The notes: generated by a model not told the origin, from the letters alone. 64,000 bases of DNA from Alphaproteobacteria bacterium (GCA_028871055.1 JAGWON010000015.1:1-64000), one strand, 5' to 3'; shown: positions 27,983 through 38,483, numbered from the stretch's first letter. Program-made: numbers and translations.

Positions 27983-29011
27983 ATGGCCGTTGCCGCCAAG
28001 CGCAAGCTCAAATCCAGGCCCGACGAGCCCACCGAGGCCGAAGTTTCCGCCGAAAAGCTGATCGATCTTTACCGCCGCATGCTGCTGATCCGCCGCTTCG
28101 AGGAGAAGGCGGGCCAGATGTACGGCATGGGGTTGATCGGCGGCTTCTGCCACCTCTACATCGGCGAGGAAGCGGTGGTCACCGGTGCCATGGCCGCGGT
28201 CGAGCTCGGCGACACCGTCATCACCGCTTATCGCGATCACGGCCACATGCTCGCCTGCGGCATGGATCCGAAAGGCGTGATGGCCGAGCTCACTGGCCGC
28301 CGCACCGGCTACTCCAAGGGCAAGGGCGGCTCGATGCACATGTTCTCGCGCGAGAAGAATTTCTTCGGCGGCCACGGCATCGTCGGCGCCTGCGTGCCGC
28401 TCGGCACCGGCCTCGGCTTCGCCCACCGCTATCGCGGCAACAGCCGCGTCTCGCTCACCTTCCTTGGCGACGGCGCGATGAACCAGGGCCAGGTCTACGA
28501 GAGCTTCAACATGGCGGCACTATGGAAGCTGCCCGTCGTTTACATAATCGAGAACAACCGCTACGGCATGGGCACGTCGGTCTCGCGCTCGTCCGCGTCG
28601 CCCAATCTCTACGGCCGCGGCGAGCCCTTCGGCATTCCCGGCGAGCAGATCGACGGCATGAACGTGCTGGCGGTGATGGCGGCGGTGCAGGAGGCGGTCG
28701 AGCACGCCCGCAGCGGCAAGGGCCCGTTCATCCTCGAAATGCTGACCTACCGCTATCGCGGCCACTCGATGTCCGATCCGGCGAAGTACCGCAGCAAGGA
28801 CGAGGTCAGCCGCATGCGCCAGGAGCACGATCCGATCGACCAGGTGCGCAAGCGGCTCGTCGACGGCGGCTTCGCCGACGAGAACCGACTCAAGGCGATC
28901 GACAACGAGGTCAAGGCGCAGATCACCGAGGCCGCCGACTTCGCGCAGCAGAGTCTCGAGCCCGATCCGAGCGAGCTGTGGACCGACGTTTACGGCGAAG
29001 TTGAGGCTTAG
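27983..29011 (+). CDS. pdhA: pyruvate dehydrogenase E1 component, alpha subunit
   Basis: This 342-residue protein has the E1-alpha signatures RRMLLIRRFEEKAGQMYGMG, GFCHLYIGEEAV and the thiamine-diphosphate motif GDGAMNQGQVYESFNMAALW...IIENN, and ends with the MSDPAKYRSKDEV phosphorylation-loop region. With the beta subunit it decarboxylates pyruvate and acetylates the lipoyl group of E2. AGGAGA precedes the ATG. The pdhB start follows its stop immediately, with no gap. Confidence 0.96.
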   Translation: MAVAAKRKLKSRPDEPTEAEVSAEKLIDLYRRMLLIRRFEEKAGQMYGMGLIGGFCHLYIGEEAVVTGAMAAVELGDTVITAYRDHGHMLACGMDPKGVMAELTGRRTGYSKGKGGSMHMFSREKNFFGGHGIVGACVPLGTGLGFAHRYRGNSRVSLTFLGDGAMNQGQVYESFNMAALWKLPVVYIIENNRYGMGTSVSRSSASPNLYGRGEPFGIPGEQIDGMNVLAVMAAVQEAVEHARSGKGPFILEMLTYRYRGHSMSDPAKYRSKDEVSRMRQEHDPIDQVRKRLVDGGFADENRLKAIDNEVKAQITEAADFAQQSLEPDPSELWTDVYGEVEA

Positions 29012-30451
<1,440 letters not shown>

Positions 30452-30459
30452 GCGCCGCC

Positions 30460-31827
30460 ATGCCGACGCAGATCCTCATGCCGGCGCTGTCGCCCACGAT
30501 GACCGAGGGCAACCTTGCCAAGTGGCACAAGAAGGAAGGCGACGCGGTCAAGCCCGGTGACATCCTCGCCGAGATCGAGACCGACAAGGCGACAATGGAG
30601 TTCGAGGCGGTGGACGAGGGCACGCTCGGCCGCATCCTGGTGCCCGAGGGCACTCAACACGTCCAGGTCAACCAGCCGATCGCCGTGATCCTGGGCGAAG
30701 GCGAGAGCGCCGCCGATATCAAGGTGACGCCAGCGGCGAAACCCGCGGCGCCGTCACCGCCGAAGCCCCAAGTAAAACCGGCCGCGCCGGCGCCGGTTTT
30801 CACCCCCACCCCAACCCTCCCCCCTCGAGGGGGAGGGGATGGGAGCGGGGCGCTGGCTGCGCCAACGCCGCGACCGATCGCACCCGCACCCGCACCGCGC
30901 CCGGCGGCCGCGCCGGTCGCTCAGCCGCGCGCGGACGGCGCCCGCATCTTCGCGAGCCCATTGGCGCGGCGTCTCGCCCGCAATGCGCGGCTCGATCTTG
31001 GCATCTTGCGCGGCACCGGCCCGCACGGCCGCATCGTCAAGGCCGACATCGAGGCGGCAATCGCCAGCGGCAGCCGCGCGCCCGGCGCGGTCGCTCCTGC
31101 GGCATCGCCCCTCGGCAAGGACGACGTGATCGCGCTCGCCGGCAACATCCCCTACACGGCCATTCCGCTCACGCCGATGCGCCGGATCATCGCCAAGCGC
31201 ATGTCGGAATCGATGGCCCGCGCGCCGCATTTCTTCCTGACCGTCGATTGCGAGCTCGACGCGCTGCTCCGCGCGCGCAAGGACATCAACGAGACGCTTG
31301 GCCAGAAAATCTCGGTCAACGACTTCGTCATCCGCGCCGCGGCGCTGGCGCTGCGCCAGATGCCGGTGGCCAACGCCTCCTACACCGATGATGCCATCCT
31401 GCGCTGGAACGAGATCGATGTCGCGGTTGCGGTCGCGCTCGACGACGGCCTCATCACGCCCATCATCAAGAACGCCGACCACAAGCGTGTGCCGCAGATC
31501 GCGGCCGAGATGAGGGATCTCGGCCTGCGCGCGCGCCAGGGCAAGCTCAAGCTCGCCGAGTTCCAGGGCGGCACCTTCTCGATCTCCAACCTCGGCATGT
31601 ACGGCATCCGCGAGTTCACCGCCGTGATCAACCCGCCGCAGGGCTGCATCCTCGCTATCGGCGTGGGCGAGGAGCGGCCGGTGGCGCGAAATGGCGGCCT
31701 CGCCGTCGCCACGGTGATGACGTGCACGCTCGCCTGCGATCACCGCGTGCTGAATGGCGCGGAGGGCGCGCAATGGCTCGAGGTGTTCAAGAAACTGATC
31801 GAAGCGCCGGCGGCGCTGTTGGTTTAG
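30460..31827 (+). CDS. pdhC: dihydrolipoamide acetyltransferase (E2) of pyruvate dehydrogenase
   Basis: This 455-residue protein has one lipoyl domain (residues 1-85, lipoyl Lys in [14 protein letters not shown]), a Pro/Ala linker, an E1/E3-binding domain ([35 protein letters not shown], split here for reading at about 165-205) and a C-terminal acetyltransferase domain. The catalytic motif reads [11 protein letters not shown], with Asn where most family members have Asp (DHRxxDG). The lipoyl domain is very similar to that of pdhB. The first linker contains a palindromic repeat copy. Confidence 0.95.
   Translation: MPTQILMPALSPTMTEGNLAKWHKKEGDAVKPGDILAEIETDKATMEFEAVDEGTLGRILVPEGTQHVQVNQPIAVILGEGESAADIKVTPAAKPAAPSPPKPQVKPAAPAPVFTPTPTLPPRGGGDGSGALAAPTPRPIAPAPAPRPAAAPVAQPRADGARIFASPLARRLARNARLDLGILRGTGPHGRIVKADIEAAIASGSRAPGAVAPAASPLGKDDVIALAGNIPYTAIPLTPMRRIIAKRMSESMARAPHFFLTVDCELDALLRARKDINETLGQKISVNDFVIRAAALALRQMPVANASYTDDAILRWNEIDVAVAVALDDGLITPIIKNADHKRVPQIAAEMRDLGLRARQGKLKLAEFQGGTFSISNLGMYGIREFTAVINPPQGCILAIGVGEERPVARNGGLAVATVMTCTLACDHRVLNGAEGAQWLEVFKKLIEAPAALLV
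30801..30852. repeat. CTCGAG-centred palindromic repeat inside pdhC (copy 4)
   Basis: CACCCCCACCCCAACCC, CTCGAG and a G-rich arm lie inside the first E2 linker, encoding [16 protein letters not shown] in frame. It is in the same orientation and reading phase as the pdhB copy. Confidence 0.9.
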
Positions 31828-31867
31828 GAGCTATCGTGCTTTCACGGCTGACGCGCGTCTTCTCTGT

Positions 31868-31943
31868 CGTCATTCCCGCGCAAGCGGGAATCCAGGGCCG
31901 CCGGCGTGTCGGCGCCCTGGGCTCCCGCTTTCGCGGGGCGACG
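31868..31943. repeat. CGTCATTCCCGCG..GCGGGAATCC-type palindromic repeat
   Basis: CGTCATTCCCGCGCAAGCGG on the left and CCGCTTTCGCGGGGCGACG on the right form a long hairpin filling most of the pdhC-lpd gap. This repeat type is known from many proteobacterial genomes; one copy was seen in the window. Confidence 0.8.
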
Positions 31944-31962
31944 GAAACGCCTAGGAGAACGC

Positions 31963-33357
31963 ATGCCCGACACCTCTTTCGACGTCATCGTTATCGGCGG
32001 CGGCCCGGGCGGCTATGTCGCCGCCATCCGCGCGGCGCAGCTCGGCATGAAGACCGCGGTGGTCGAGCGCGAGCATCTCGGCGGCATCTGTCTCAACTGG
32101 GGCTGCATCCCGACCAAGGCGCTGCTGCGCTGTTCCGAGATCAACCATCTGCTGCACCATCTCGGCGATTACGGCTTCAGCGCCAAGGACGTGTCGTTCG
32201 ATCTGAAGAAGCTCGTCGAGCGCTCGCGCAAGGTGGCGGCGCAGCTCTCGTCGGGCGTCGGCTACCTGATGAAGAAGCACAAGATCGCGGTGTTCGACGG
32301 CAGCGGCGTGCTCGCAGGGAAGGGCAAGGTGAAGGTGGGCGGCAAGACCAGCGCCGATCTCACCGCCAAGCACATTATCGTTGCCACCGGCGCGCGGGCG
32401 CGCACGCTGCCCGGGCTCGAGCCCGACGGCAAGCTCGTCTGGACCTATAAAGAGGCGATGGTGCCGCCGGCGATGCCCAAGTCGCTGCTCGTCGTGGGCT
32501 CCGGAGCCATCGGCATCGAGTTCGCCAGCTTCTATCTCGATCTCGGCGGCGCGGTGACGGTGGTCGAGGTGCTCGACCGCATCCTGCCGGTCGAGGACGA
32601 CGAAATATCCGCCTTCGCGCGAAAGAGCTTCGAGAAGCAGGGCATGAAGATTCATACGTCGGCGACCGTGAAGGCGCTCAAGAAGAATGCCAACGACGTC
32701 GTCGCCACGGTCGAAGCCCAGGGCAAGAGCTTCGAGGTCAAAGCCGACCGCGTCATCCTCGCCATCGGCATCGTCGGCAACGTCGAGAACATCGGCCTCG
32801 AAGGCAGCAAGGCGAAGGTCGAGAAGACGCACATCGTCGTCGATCCATGGTGCGCGACCGCCGAGCCCGGACTCTACGCCATCGGCGACGTGATCGGCCC
32901 GCCCTGGCTCGCACACAAGGCAATGCACGAAGGCGTGCTCTGCGTCGAGCACATCGCCGGCCTCAACACGGCGCGCCCGCTCGACGTCAAGAACGTGCCC
33001 GGCTGCACCTATTGCCGGCCTCAGGTGGCGAGCGTGGGACTGACCGAGAAGGCTGCGAGGGATGCCGGCCGCCAGGTCAAGGTCGGCCACTTCCCTTATA
33101 TCGGCAACGGCAAGGCGATCGCGCTCGGCGAGCCCGAAGGCATGATCAAGACCGTGTTCGACGCCAAGACCGGCGAGCTTCTCGGCGCGCACATGATCGG
33201 CGCCGAAGTCACCGAGCTGATCCAGGGCTACGCCATCGCCAAGACCTGCGAGAGCACCGAGCAGGAGCTGATGGAAACCATCTTCCCGCATCCGACGCTG
33301 TCGGAGACGATGCACGAGGCGGTGCTTGAAGCCTATGGCCGCGCGCTACACATCTAG
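31963..33357 (+). CDS. lpdA: dihydrolipoamide dehydrogenase (E3)
   Basis: From the ATG at 31963 (after AGGAGA) the protein is 464 residues. It has the FAD-binding start VIVIGGGPGGYVAAI, the redox disulfide GGICLNWGCIPTKALL, NAD-binding VVGSGAIGIEFASFY, YAIGDVIGPPWLAHKA and the C-terminal catalytic HPTLSETMHEAV. It reoxidises dihydrolipoamide in the pyruvate dehydrogenase complex. Longer starts read into the upstream repeat and are rejected. Confidence 0.96.
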   Translation: MPDTSFDVIVIGGGPGGYVAAIRAAQLGMKTAVVEREHLGGICLNWGCIPTKALLRCSEINHLLHHLGDYGFSAKDVSFDLKKLVERSRKVAAQLSSGVGYLMKKHKIAVFDGSGVLAGKGKVKVGGKTSADLTAKHIIVATGARARTLPGLEPDGKLVWTYKEAMVPPAMPKSLLVVGSGAIGIEFASFYLDLGGAVTVVEVLDRILPVEDDEISAFARKSFEKQGMKIHTSATVKALKKNANDVVATVEAQGKSFEVKADRVILAIGIVGNVENIGLEGSKAKVEKTHIVVDPWCATAEPGLYAIGDVIGPPWLAHKAMHEGVLCVEHIAGLNTARPLDVKNVPGCTYCRPQVASVGLTEKAARDAGRQVKVGHFPYIGNGKAIALGEPEGMIKTVFDAKTGELLGAHMIGAEVTELIQGYAIAKTCESTEQELMETIFPHPTLSETMHEAVLEAYGRALHI

Positions 33358-33380
33358 GACAAAGCTGCAATTCGATCCCG

Positions 33381-33467
33381 CGTGCTTCGACCATGCTCGG
33401 CATGAGGAAGATTGGTGGATGGCATTGAGAAAAGCGCCTCACCGTGAGCTTGTCGAAGGGCGCACGA
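33381..33467. repeat. CTTCGAC..GTCGAAG-type palindromic repeat, copy 2 (degenerate)
   Basis: CGTGCTTCGACCATGCTCGG on the left and GAGCTTGTCGAAGGGCGCACG on the right pair imperfectly. It fills the lpd-lipA gap and resembles the kdsA-eno element. Confidence 0.65.
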
Positions 33468-33480
33468 TGGCAGTCCAGCC

Positions 33481-34419
33481 ATGACCGAGCCCGCGCTCCG
33501 CCATCCCGAGAAGGCGCATAAGCCCGATCGGCCATCGCCGCCGAAGCCCGCGTGGATCCGCGTCAAGGCGCCGGTCTCGCGCGAATACCAGGAGACGCGC
33601 GACCTGATGCGTGCGCTCAAGCTCAACACGGTGTGCGAGGAAGCGGCGTGCCCAAACATCGGCGAATGCTGGAAGCAGAAGCACGCGACGGTGATGATCC
33701 TGGGCGCGGTCTGCACCCGTGCCTGCGCCTTCTGCAACGTCGCCACCGGCAAGCCGAGTGCGCTCGATCCGCACGAGCCCGAGCACGTCGCCGCCGCGGT
33801 CGGCAGGCTCGGCCTCGATCACATTGTGGTGACATCGGTCGATCGCGATGATTTGAGCGACGGCGGCGCCGGGCACTTTGTCGAGACGATCAAGGCCATC
33901 CGCCGCCAGGCGCCCGGCACCACGATCGAGGTGCTCACGCCCGACTTCCTCAAGAAGGACGGCGCGATCGAGGCGGTGGTTGCGGCGCGGCCCGACGTCT
34001 TCAACCACAATCTCGAGACCGTGCCCCGGCTCTACCGCGCGGTGCGGCCGGGTGCGCGCTATGCCGCGTCGCTCGAATTGCTCGCCCGGGTCAAGCAGAT
34101 CGACCCCTCGATGTTCACCAAGTCCGGCCTCATGGTCGGCCTCGGCGAGACCATCGACGAGGTCGAGGCCCTCATGGACGATCTGCGCGGCTCGGACGTC
34201 GATTTTCTCACCATCGGCCAGTATCTCCAGCCGACGCCCAAGCACCACGCGGTCGCGCGTTTTGTTGCGCCCGCGGAGTTCGCGGGCTTGAAGGAGCAGG
34301 CCTTCGCCAAGGGCTTCCTCATGGTCTCGGCGTCGCCGCTGACGCGCTCGTCCTATTTCGCCGGCGACGACTTCATGAAGCTGCGCGCTGCGCGGGCGGC
34401 TAATTTCGCGTCGAGTTGA
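33481..34419 (+). CDS. lipA: lipoyl synthase
   Basis: This 312-residue radical-SAM enzyme inserts two sulfurs into octanoyl groups to make lipoyl cofactors. Both cluster motifs are visible: the auxiliary cluster C52-x4-C57-x5-C63 ([13 protein letters not shown]) and the radical-SAM C78-x3-C82-x2-C85 ([10 protein letters not shown]). The position directly after the PDH genes suits its job of lipoylating PdhB and PdhC. The C-terminal SSYFAGDDF segment is conserved. Confidence 0.96.
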   Translation: MTEPALRHPEKAHKPDRPSPPKPAWIRVKAPVSREYQETRDLMRALKLNTVCEEAACPNIGECWKQKHATVMILGAVCTRACAFCNVATGKPSALDPHEPEHVAAAVGRLGLDHIVVTSVDRDDLSDGGAGHFVETIKAIRRQAPGTTIEVLTPDFLKKDGAIEAVVAARPDVFNHNLETVPRLYRAVRPGARYAASLELLARVKQIDPSMFTKSGLMVGLGETIDEVEALMDDLRGSDVDFLTIGQYLQPTPKHHAVARFVAPAEFAGLKEQAFAKGFLMVSASPLTRSSYFAGDDFMKLRAARAANFASS

Positions 34420-34434
34420 CTTCATGCTCCATTC

Positions 34435-34517
34435 CGTCATCGCCGGGTTTGACCCGGCGATCCACGTCTTGAGCGCCGCCAAGGACGTGGATGGCCGGCA
34501 CGAGGCCGGCCATGACG
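34435..34517. repeat. GGCCGG..CATCCACG dispersed palindromic repeat, copy 3
   Basis: Runs CGTCATCGCCGGG to GGCCGGCCATGACG with internal GATCCACGTC and GACGTGGATG. It lies between lipA and the RatA-like gene. Confidence 0.75.
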
Positions 34518-34533
34518 ATCGAGAGGACTAGCA

Positions 34534-34968
34534 GTGCCAACCCATGCCGAGCAGCGGCTTCTGCCCTATCCGCCGGAGCAGCTCTTCGATCTCGTCGCCG
34601 ACATCGAGCGCTATCCCGAATTCCTGCCGTGGTGCGTCGGTGCGCGGGTGCGCGAGCGGCACGACGATTTCATCCTCGGCGACTTGCTGATCGGCTGGCG
34701 CATGGTGCGCGAGCGGTTCACCTCGAGAGTCCATCTTTATCGGCCCGATCGCATCGACGTCGAATACGCCGAGGGGCCGTTCAAGTATCTCGAGAACCAC
34801 TGGAGGTTCCTTCCGCAGGACGGCGGCACGCTCATAGACTTCCACGTCGATTTCGAATTTCGCTCGCATGTCCTGACGGGAATCGTCGAGATGGTCTTCA
34901 CCGAGGCGGTGAAGCGGATGGTCTCGGCGTTCGAGAAGCGCGCGCGCCAGCTCTACGGCGAGCGCTGA
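34534..34968 (+). CDS. RatA/Coq10-like START-domain protein
   Basis: This 144-residue protein starts with GTG and is a single polyketide-cyclase/START domain: LLPYPPEQLFDLVADIERYPEFLPWCVGARV, then the FKYLENHWRF segment and FRSHVLTGIVEMVFTEAVKRMVSAFEKRA. Homologues are called RatA (proposed to affect 70S ribosome formation in E. coli) or Coq10 (ubiquinone chaperone); the latter role is the more general one. It usually follows lipA in alphaproteobacteria. Its 3' end overlaps the convergent PilZ gene by 16 bases. Confidence 0.9.
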   Translation: MPTHAEQRLLPYPPEQLFDLVADIERYPEFLPWCVGARVRERHDDFILGDLLIGWRMVRERFTSRVHLYRPDRIDVEYAEGPFKYLENHWRFLPQDGGTLIDFHVDFEFRSHVLTGIVEMVFTEAVKRMVSAFEKRARQLYGER

Positions 34969-35345
34969 GGCATTCCGGCGGCGAGCAGCGGCCCGAGCGT
35001 GCGGCCGATGAACGTCGGATCGTCGGTGAAGCGGATGCCGACCATGCCGATGCCGAGCCAAATCACCTCGGCGTTGAGTGGGCTCAGCTTCTCGATGTCG
35101 AGCCGCACTCGCTGCTGCTTCTGCAACTGCGCGACCAGTCGCACCCGTGCACCGCCCATCGACAGGTCGTAGACGACGCAGTTGATCGCGCCTTCGGGCA
35201 GAACCAGGCGGGCCGCCCAGAACACGTTCTTGCGCTCGTAGGCCCGGCGTTCTTCCATCTCGCGCGCCTCCCGCTCCGCCTCTTGGCGGACGCGCCACAA
35301 CTCGTCGAATTCGGTGACGTCTTTCTGCGACAACGGACCGGCCAT
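34953..35345 (-). CDS. PilZ-domain protein
   Basis: Using the ATG at 35345 this is a 130-residue protein; a start 15 codons earlier at 35390 is possible. A charged helical N-terminus (EAEREAREMEERRAYERKN) leads to a PilZ domain with the DLSMGGARVRL motif; the usual RxxxR c-di-GMP motif is only partly kept (RRAYER). It may bind c-di-GMP as a single-domain effector. It is transcribed towards the RatA-like gene. Confidence 0.8.
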   Translation of the reverse strand: MAGPLSQKDVTEFDELWRVRQEAEREAREMEERRAYERKNVFWAARLVLPEGAINCVVYDLSMGGARVRLVAQLQKQQRVRLDIEKLSPLNAEVIWLGIGMVGIRFTDDPTFIGRTLGPLLAAGMPQRSP

Positions 35346-35492
35346 CGTTGGTGTACCCCGGCGGGGGCCGCGGTTCGTGAACGGGCTCACTTTGCCACGT
35401 ATTTTCTTGACCGTCTGTTAACCGCTGAGCGCAATTCGCTCGGTTTTCTCCTGAATTCGCTGGAATTTCAGGGATTTTATGCCGCCTTGGCG

Positions 35493-36161
35493 CTAGCGCC
35501 GGCGCCGGCGTTTGTCGCTGGCGCGGGCGCGATAGGTGGCGACTTTCGCGCGGTTGCCGCAGGCCGCCATGCTGCACCAGCGCCGGACCCCGGCCTTGGT
35601 CTTGTCCAGGAACATCAACGCACAATTCGGTGCCTCGCAAGCGCGGATGCGGCGGAAATCAGCGTGACAGACAAGATCGCCAATCGCCTCGGCGATCGGC
35701 TGCAGCAGTTGCTCGGGCGCCGACCATCGCCGCACGCGGACGCGCCGCAGCGGATGTCGATGCGCGCCGGCGCTATCGCTTCCGGCGTCGTCGCCGGCCT
35801 CGATCCGGCCGTAGCTGTCGTCGCGGACAAGCAGGCGGTTGAGCGGGGCGATCTCCGCGAGCGCGGCCGCGCCGAGCGTACGCCCGGCATGCCACCGGAT
35901 GAACCCTCGCAGCCATTCGCGCAAGGCTCGAGCCTGCTCGGCGACACGGTCGAGATCGCGGCCGTGGTGTGGCGCCCGGAACTTCGCCGCCGCGTCGGCG
36001 CTGATCGCACCGGCCCGCTCGAGCCAGCCGACGAGATCGGCGCCGTTGCGCAGCCAATCGACCCGCACGCCCGCGGGCGTCGCCGCGGTATTGAGAAAAT
36101 CCAGCGCTAGGTGATCGCCGACGAAACGGGCAGACGGGCGCGGGTCGCGTTCGAGCGGCAT
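35493..36161 (-). CDS. CGNR zinc-finger / ABATE-domain regulator
   Basis: This 222-residue protein has an N-terminal ABATE (DUF1470) region starting near FVGDHLALDFLNTAA and a C-terminal CGNR zinc finger: C-x4-C in RACEAPNCALMF and C-x4-CGNR in RRWCSMAACGNRAKV. These proteins are thought to be stress-related transcription factors, but few are studied. The C-terminus is a basic run of arginines. It is divergent from a small DUF1127-like gene across a region with repeated TGTAACCG elements. Confidence 0.88.
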   Translation of the reverse strand: MPLERDPRPSARFVGDHLALDFLNTAATPAGVRVDWLRNGADLVGWLERAGAISADAAAKFRAPHHGRDLDRVAEQARALREWLRGFIRWHAGRTLGAAALAEIAPLNRLLVRDDSYGRIEAGDDAGSDSAGAHRHPLRRVRVRRWSAPEQLLQPIAEAIGDLVCHADFRRIRACEAPNCALMFLDKTKAGVRRWCSMAACGNRAKVATYRARASDKRRRRR

Positions 36162-36172
36162 GGTATCCAGAC

Positions 36173-36244
36173 TGTAACCGCTAAAATACGTATTGACAAG
36201 TTACCAAAACAGTGTAACCGTTTAAATAGCATATAGGTGGTAAC
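36173..36244. promoter_or_regulatory. repeated TGTAACCG elements in divergent promoter
   Basis: TGTAACCG followed by an A/T-rich octamer occurs at 36173 and again at 36213, exactly 40 bases apart. A GTTACC at 36200 and GGTAAC at 36239 are in inverted relation. A TTGACA lies at 36193-36198. The spacing of about four helical turns suits cooperative binding by the adjacent CGNR regulator; this is inference. Confidence 0.45.
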
Positions 36245-36256
36245 GGGTGGCCGGCG

Positions 36257-36478
36257 ATGGAAGTGGTTCGCCGCAATCTCTGGCTCGGTCGGACTTGGCG
36301 ATTGGACCGGCCGCTGCGCGCCGCGTGGCAATGTCTGCGCGCGTGGCGGGAGCGCGACCGCGACCGGCTTTATCCGGCCGTGCTTGATGACGCTCAGCTG
36401 AAGGACCTGGCACTGACGCGCGCGCAACTTCGGGCGGTGCTCTCGTGGCCGCTGTGGCGCAAGCCGCGTTCCGATTGA
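36257..36478 (+). CDS. DUF1127-like small protein
   Basis: This 73-residue, Arg- and Trp-rich protein has a C-terminal LDDAQLKDLALTRAQLRAV segment resembling DUF1127 followed by WPLWRK. It is divergent from the CGNR regulator gene and convergent with modC, 6 bases away. DUF1127 proteins in other alphaproteobacteria affect phosphate and RNA metabolism, but nothing specific can be said here. Confidence 0.65.
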   Translation: MEVVRRNLWLGRTWRLDRPLRAAWQCLRAWRERDRDRLYPAVLDDAQLKDLALTRAQLRAVLSWPLWRKPRSD

Positions 36479-36484
36479 GGCTCG

Positions 36485-37606
36485 CTAATAGGCTTCGTGG
36501 GCCTCGGCCAGGCCACGACCGCCGCCCGGGCTCGGGCGTTCGAGGGCCACGGTCTTGACCAGGGCATGCACCGGGCTGCCGACCTGGAGCCGCAGGTCGG
36601 CCAGTGCGCGCTGGGTGATGCGCACCCACAGCATCACCGGCTCGGCCGCCGTGCCGATGTCGAGGCGCAGATCGACCAGTGGTCCCTTGTCGGGCGAGAT
36701 CTCGACCACTTTTCCGGCGAAAGCGTTGCGGATGGACAGGCCGGACGGCGGCGCCGTCGCCAACACCACGTCGCGCGCGTGGATACGGATGCGCAGCGGC
36801 GTACCGAGCGGCTGGTTGACATACGGCACGCGCAGCCGGCCGCCGGGAAATGCCAGCTCGCTCAGGCCATAGTCCTTGTCGTGGCCGCGCAGCACGGTGC
36901 GGATGACGGCGCCGGCCTCGAACCGGCCGGTCAGCGGCCGCAGATCGAGGCGGCTGGTGAGCGCCTCAACCGTGCCGCTCGCCGCGACCTTGCCGCCGTC
37001 CACCAGCACCAGCCGATCGGCCAGCCGCACGACCTCCTCCATCGCGTGGCTGACATAGACGACGGGAATGTCGATGGCGTCGCGCAGCGCCGCGATGAAC
37101 GGCAGGATTTCCTCCTTGCGCGCGGCATCGAGCGCGGCGAGTGGTTCGTCCATCAGCAACAGCTGCGGCTCCGCCAGGATGGCGCGGCCGATGGCGACAC
37201 GCTGCTTCTCGCCGCCGGAGAGATCGCCCGGCCGCCGCCGCAGCAGGTTGCCGAGACCGAGCAGCGCGACGATCCGGTCGAAGGCCGCGGTATCAGCCCG
37301 CTTGGCGCCGTAGAGCAAGTTGCCCTTGACCGAATAATGCGGGAACAGGCGACCTTCCTGGAAGATGTAGCCGAGGCGGCGCTTCTCGGGCGGCAGATTG
37401 ATCCGGCGCTTGGCATCGAACAGGATTTCATTCCGGACCACGATTCTTCCGCGCGCCGGCGTCAACAGGCCGGCGAGCGCGTTGACGATCGAGGTTTTGC
37501 CCGCACCCGAGCGGCCGAACAGCGCAGTGATGCCCGAAGCCGGCGCGGTGAAGCGCGCGTCGAGCGCGAAGCCGCCGAGCGTGGTTCCGATATCGACTTC
37601 GATCAC
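36485..37606 (-). CDS. modC: molybdate ABC transporter ATP-binding protein
   Basis: Starting from the GTG at 37606 (after GGAGG) this is 373 residues. Walker A is FGRSGAGKTSIVNALAG, the signature LSGGEKQRVAIGRA and Walker B LLLMDEPLAALD. The C-terminal third (RIHARDVVLATAPPSG...VGSPVHALVKTVAL) is the molybdate/tungstate-binding TOBE (MOP) domain typical of ModC. Its start overlaps the modB stop by 4 bases (GTGA). A longer frame reading through modB is rejected. Confidence 0.92.
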   Translation of the reverse strand: MIEVDIGTTLGGFALDARFTAPASGITALFGRSGAGKTSIVNALAGLLTPARGRIVVRNEILFDAKRRINLPPEKRRLGYIFQEGRLFPHYSVKGNLLYGAKRADTAAFDRIVALLGLGNLLRRRPGDLSGGEKQRVAIGRAILAEPQLLLMDEPLAALDAARKEEILPFIAALRDAIDIPVVYVSHAMEEVVRLADRLVLVDGGKVAASGTVEALTSRLDLRPLTGRFEAGAVIRTVLRGHDKDYGLSELAFPGGRLRVPYVNQPLGTPLRIRIHARDVVLATAPPSGLSIRNAFAGKVVEISPDKGPLVDLRLDIGTAAEPVMLWVRITQRALADLRLQVGSPVHALVKTVALERPSPGGGRGLAEAHEAY

Positions 37607-38301
37607 GATACGCCTCCGATGCGGCGGTCGAGGCGCCGGGCGATCACCTCGGATGCAAGTAGCGCCGCCATGGCGACGACGACGGCGATGACGCACAGTC
37701 GCCACGCCGCGGGGTCGCCGCCCGGCACCTGGGTGAAGGCATAAAGCGCAAGCGGGAGAGTCTGGGTTTCACCCGGAATGTTAGACACGAAGGTGATGGT
37801 GGCGCCGAATTCGCCGATGCTGCGCGCGAAGCCCAGGATCGCGCCGGTCAATATTCCGGGCGACATCAGCGGCAGGGTGATGGTCCAGAACACGCGGGCG
37901 CGGCTGGCGCCCAGGGTCCGCGCCGCCGCCTCGAGCCGCCGGTCGACCGTCTCGAGCGACAGGCGCATCGCGCGCGCCATCAGCGGGAAGCCCATCACCG
38001 CCGAGGCCAGCGCCGCGCCCTTCCAGGTGAAGGCGACGGTGAAGCCAAAGGTGTCGTAGAGCCAGGCGCCGATCGGCCCGTGCCGGCCGAACAGGACCAG
38101 CAGCACGAAGCCGACGACCACCGGCGGCAGCACCAGCGGCAGGTGCACCACACCGTTGAGCAGCTGCTGACCGACGAACCGCCGTCGCGCCAGCAGCCAG
38201 GCGACCAGCAGCGCCACCGGCAGGCTGAAGACCGTGCCCGCAAGCGCAACGCGCAGACTCAGCAACAGCGCCGCGGTCTCGACCGGCGTCAGCATCAGCA
38301 T
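37603..38301 (-). CDS. modB: molybdate ABC transporter permease
   Basis: The ATG at 38301 lies 5 bases after GGAGG, giving 232 residues; a GTG two codons earlier is possible. It has the ModB layout: five or so helices, LINGVVHLPLVLPPVVVGF-like segment near residue 50-70 and the cytoplasmic loop EAARTLGASRARVFWTITLP. It forms the channel for molybdate uptake. No modA binding-protein gene lies upstream, where it is usually found; a repeat occupies that space. Confidence 0.93.
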   Translation of the reverse strand: MLMLTPVETAALLLSLRVALAGTVFSLPVALLVAWLLARRRFVGQQLLNGVVHLPLVLPPVVVGFVLLVLFGRHGPIGAWLYDTFGFTVAFTWKGAALASAVMGFPLMARAMRLSLETVDRRLEAAARTLGASRARVFWTITLPLMSPGILTGAILGFARSIGEFGATITFVSNIPGETQTLPLALYAFTQVPGGDPAAWRLCVIAVVVAMAALLASEVIARRLDRRIGGVS

Positions 38302-38316
38302 CCGCACCTCCGGCGA

Positions 38317-38340
38317 GTATTATATCCAATCATATACAAC
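38317..38340. promoter_or_regulatory. candidate ModE-type box upstream of modB
   Basis: On the modB strand GTTGTATA and TATAATAC flank an 8-base centre (imperfect dyad, six of eight arm positions pair). This loosely resembles the TATA-rich half-sites of ModE operators. It lies 16 bases before the modB start. No modE gene is in the window. Confidence 0.35.
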
Positions 38341-38362
38341 GGGTACGACCATGCCGCTCTGT

Positions 38363-38483
38363 TCGTCATGGCCGGACTTGTTCCGGGCATCCACGCCGAG
38401 CGGCACTCCAAGCTCGTGGATGGCCGGCCCAACGCTTGTCCTCGGGCCAGCCTATGGCCGGACCCATGAGTCCGGCCATGACG
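38363..38483. repeat. GGCCGG..GGGCATCCACG dispersed palindromic repeat, copy 4
   Basis: Starts CGTCATGGCCGGAC and ends GTCCGGCCATGACG, with GGGCATCCACG and CGTGGATGGCC inside. It fills the modB-metC gap, where modA would be expected. Confidence 0.8.
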
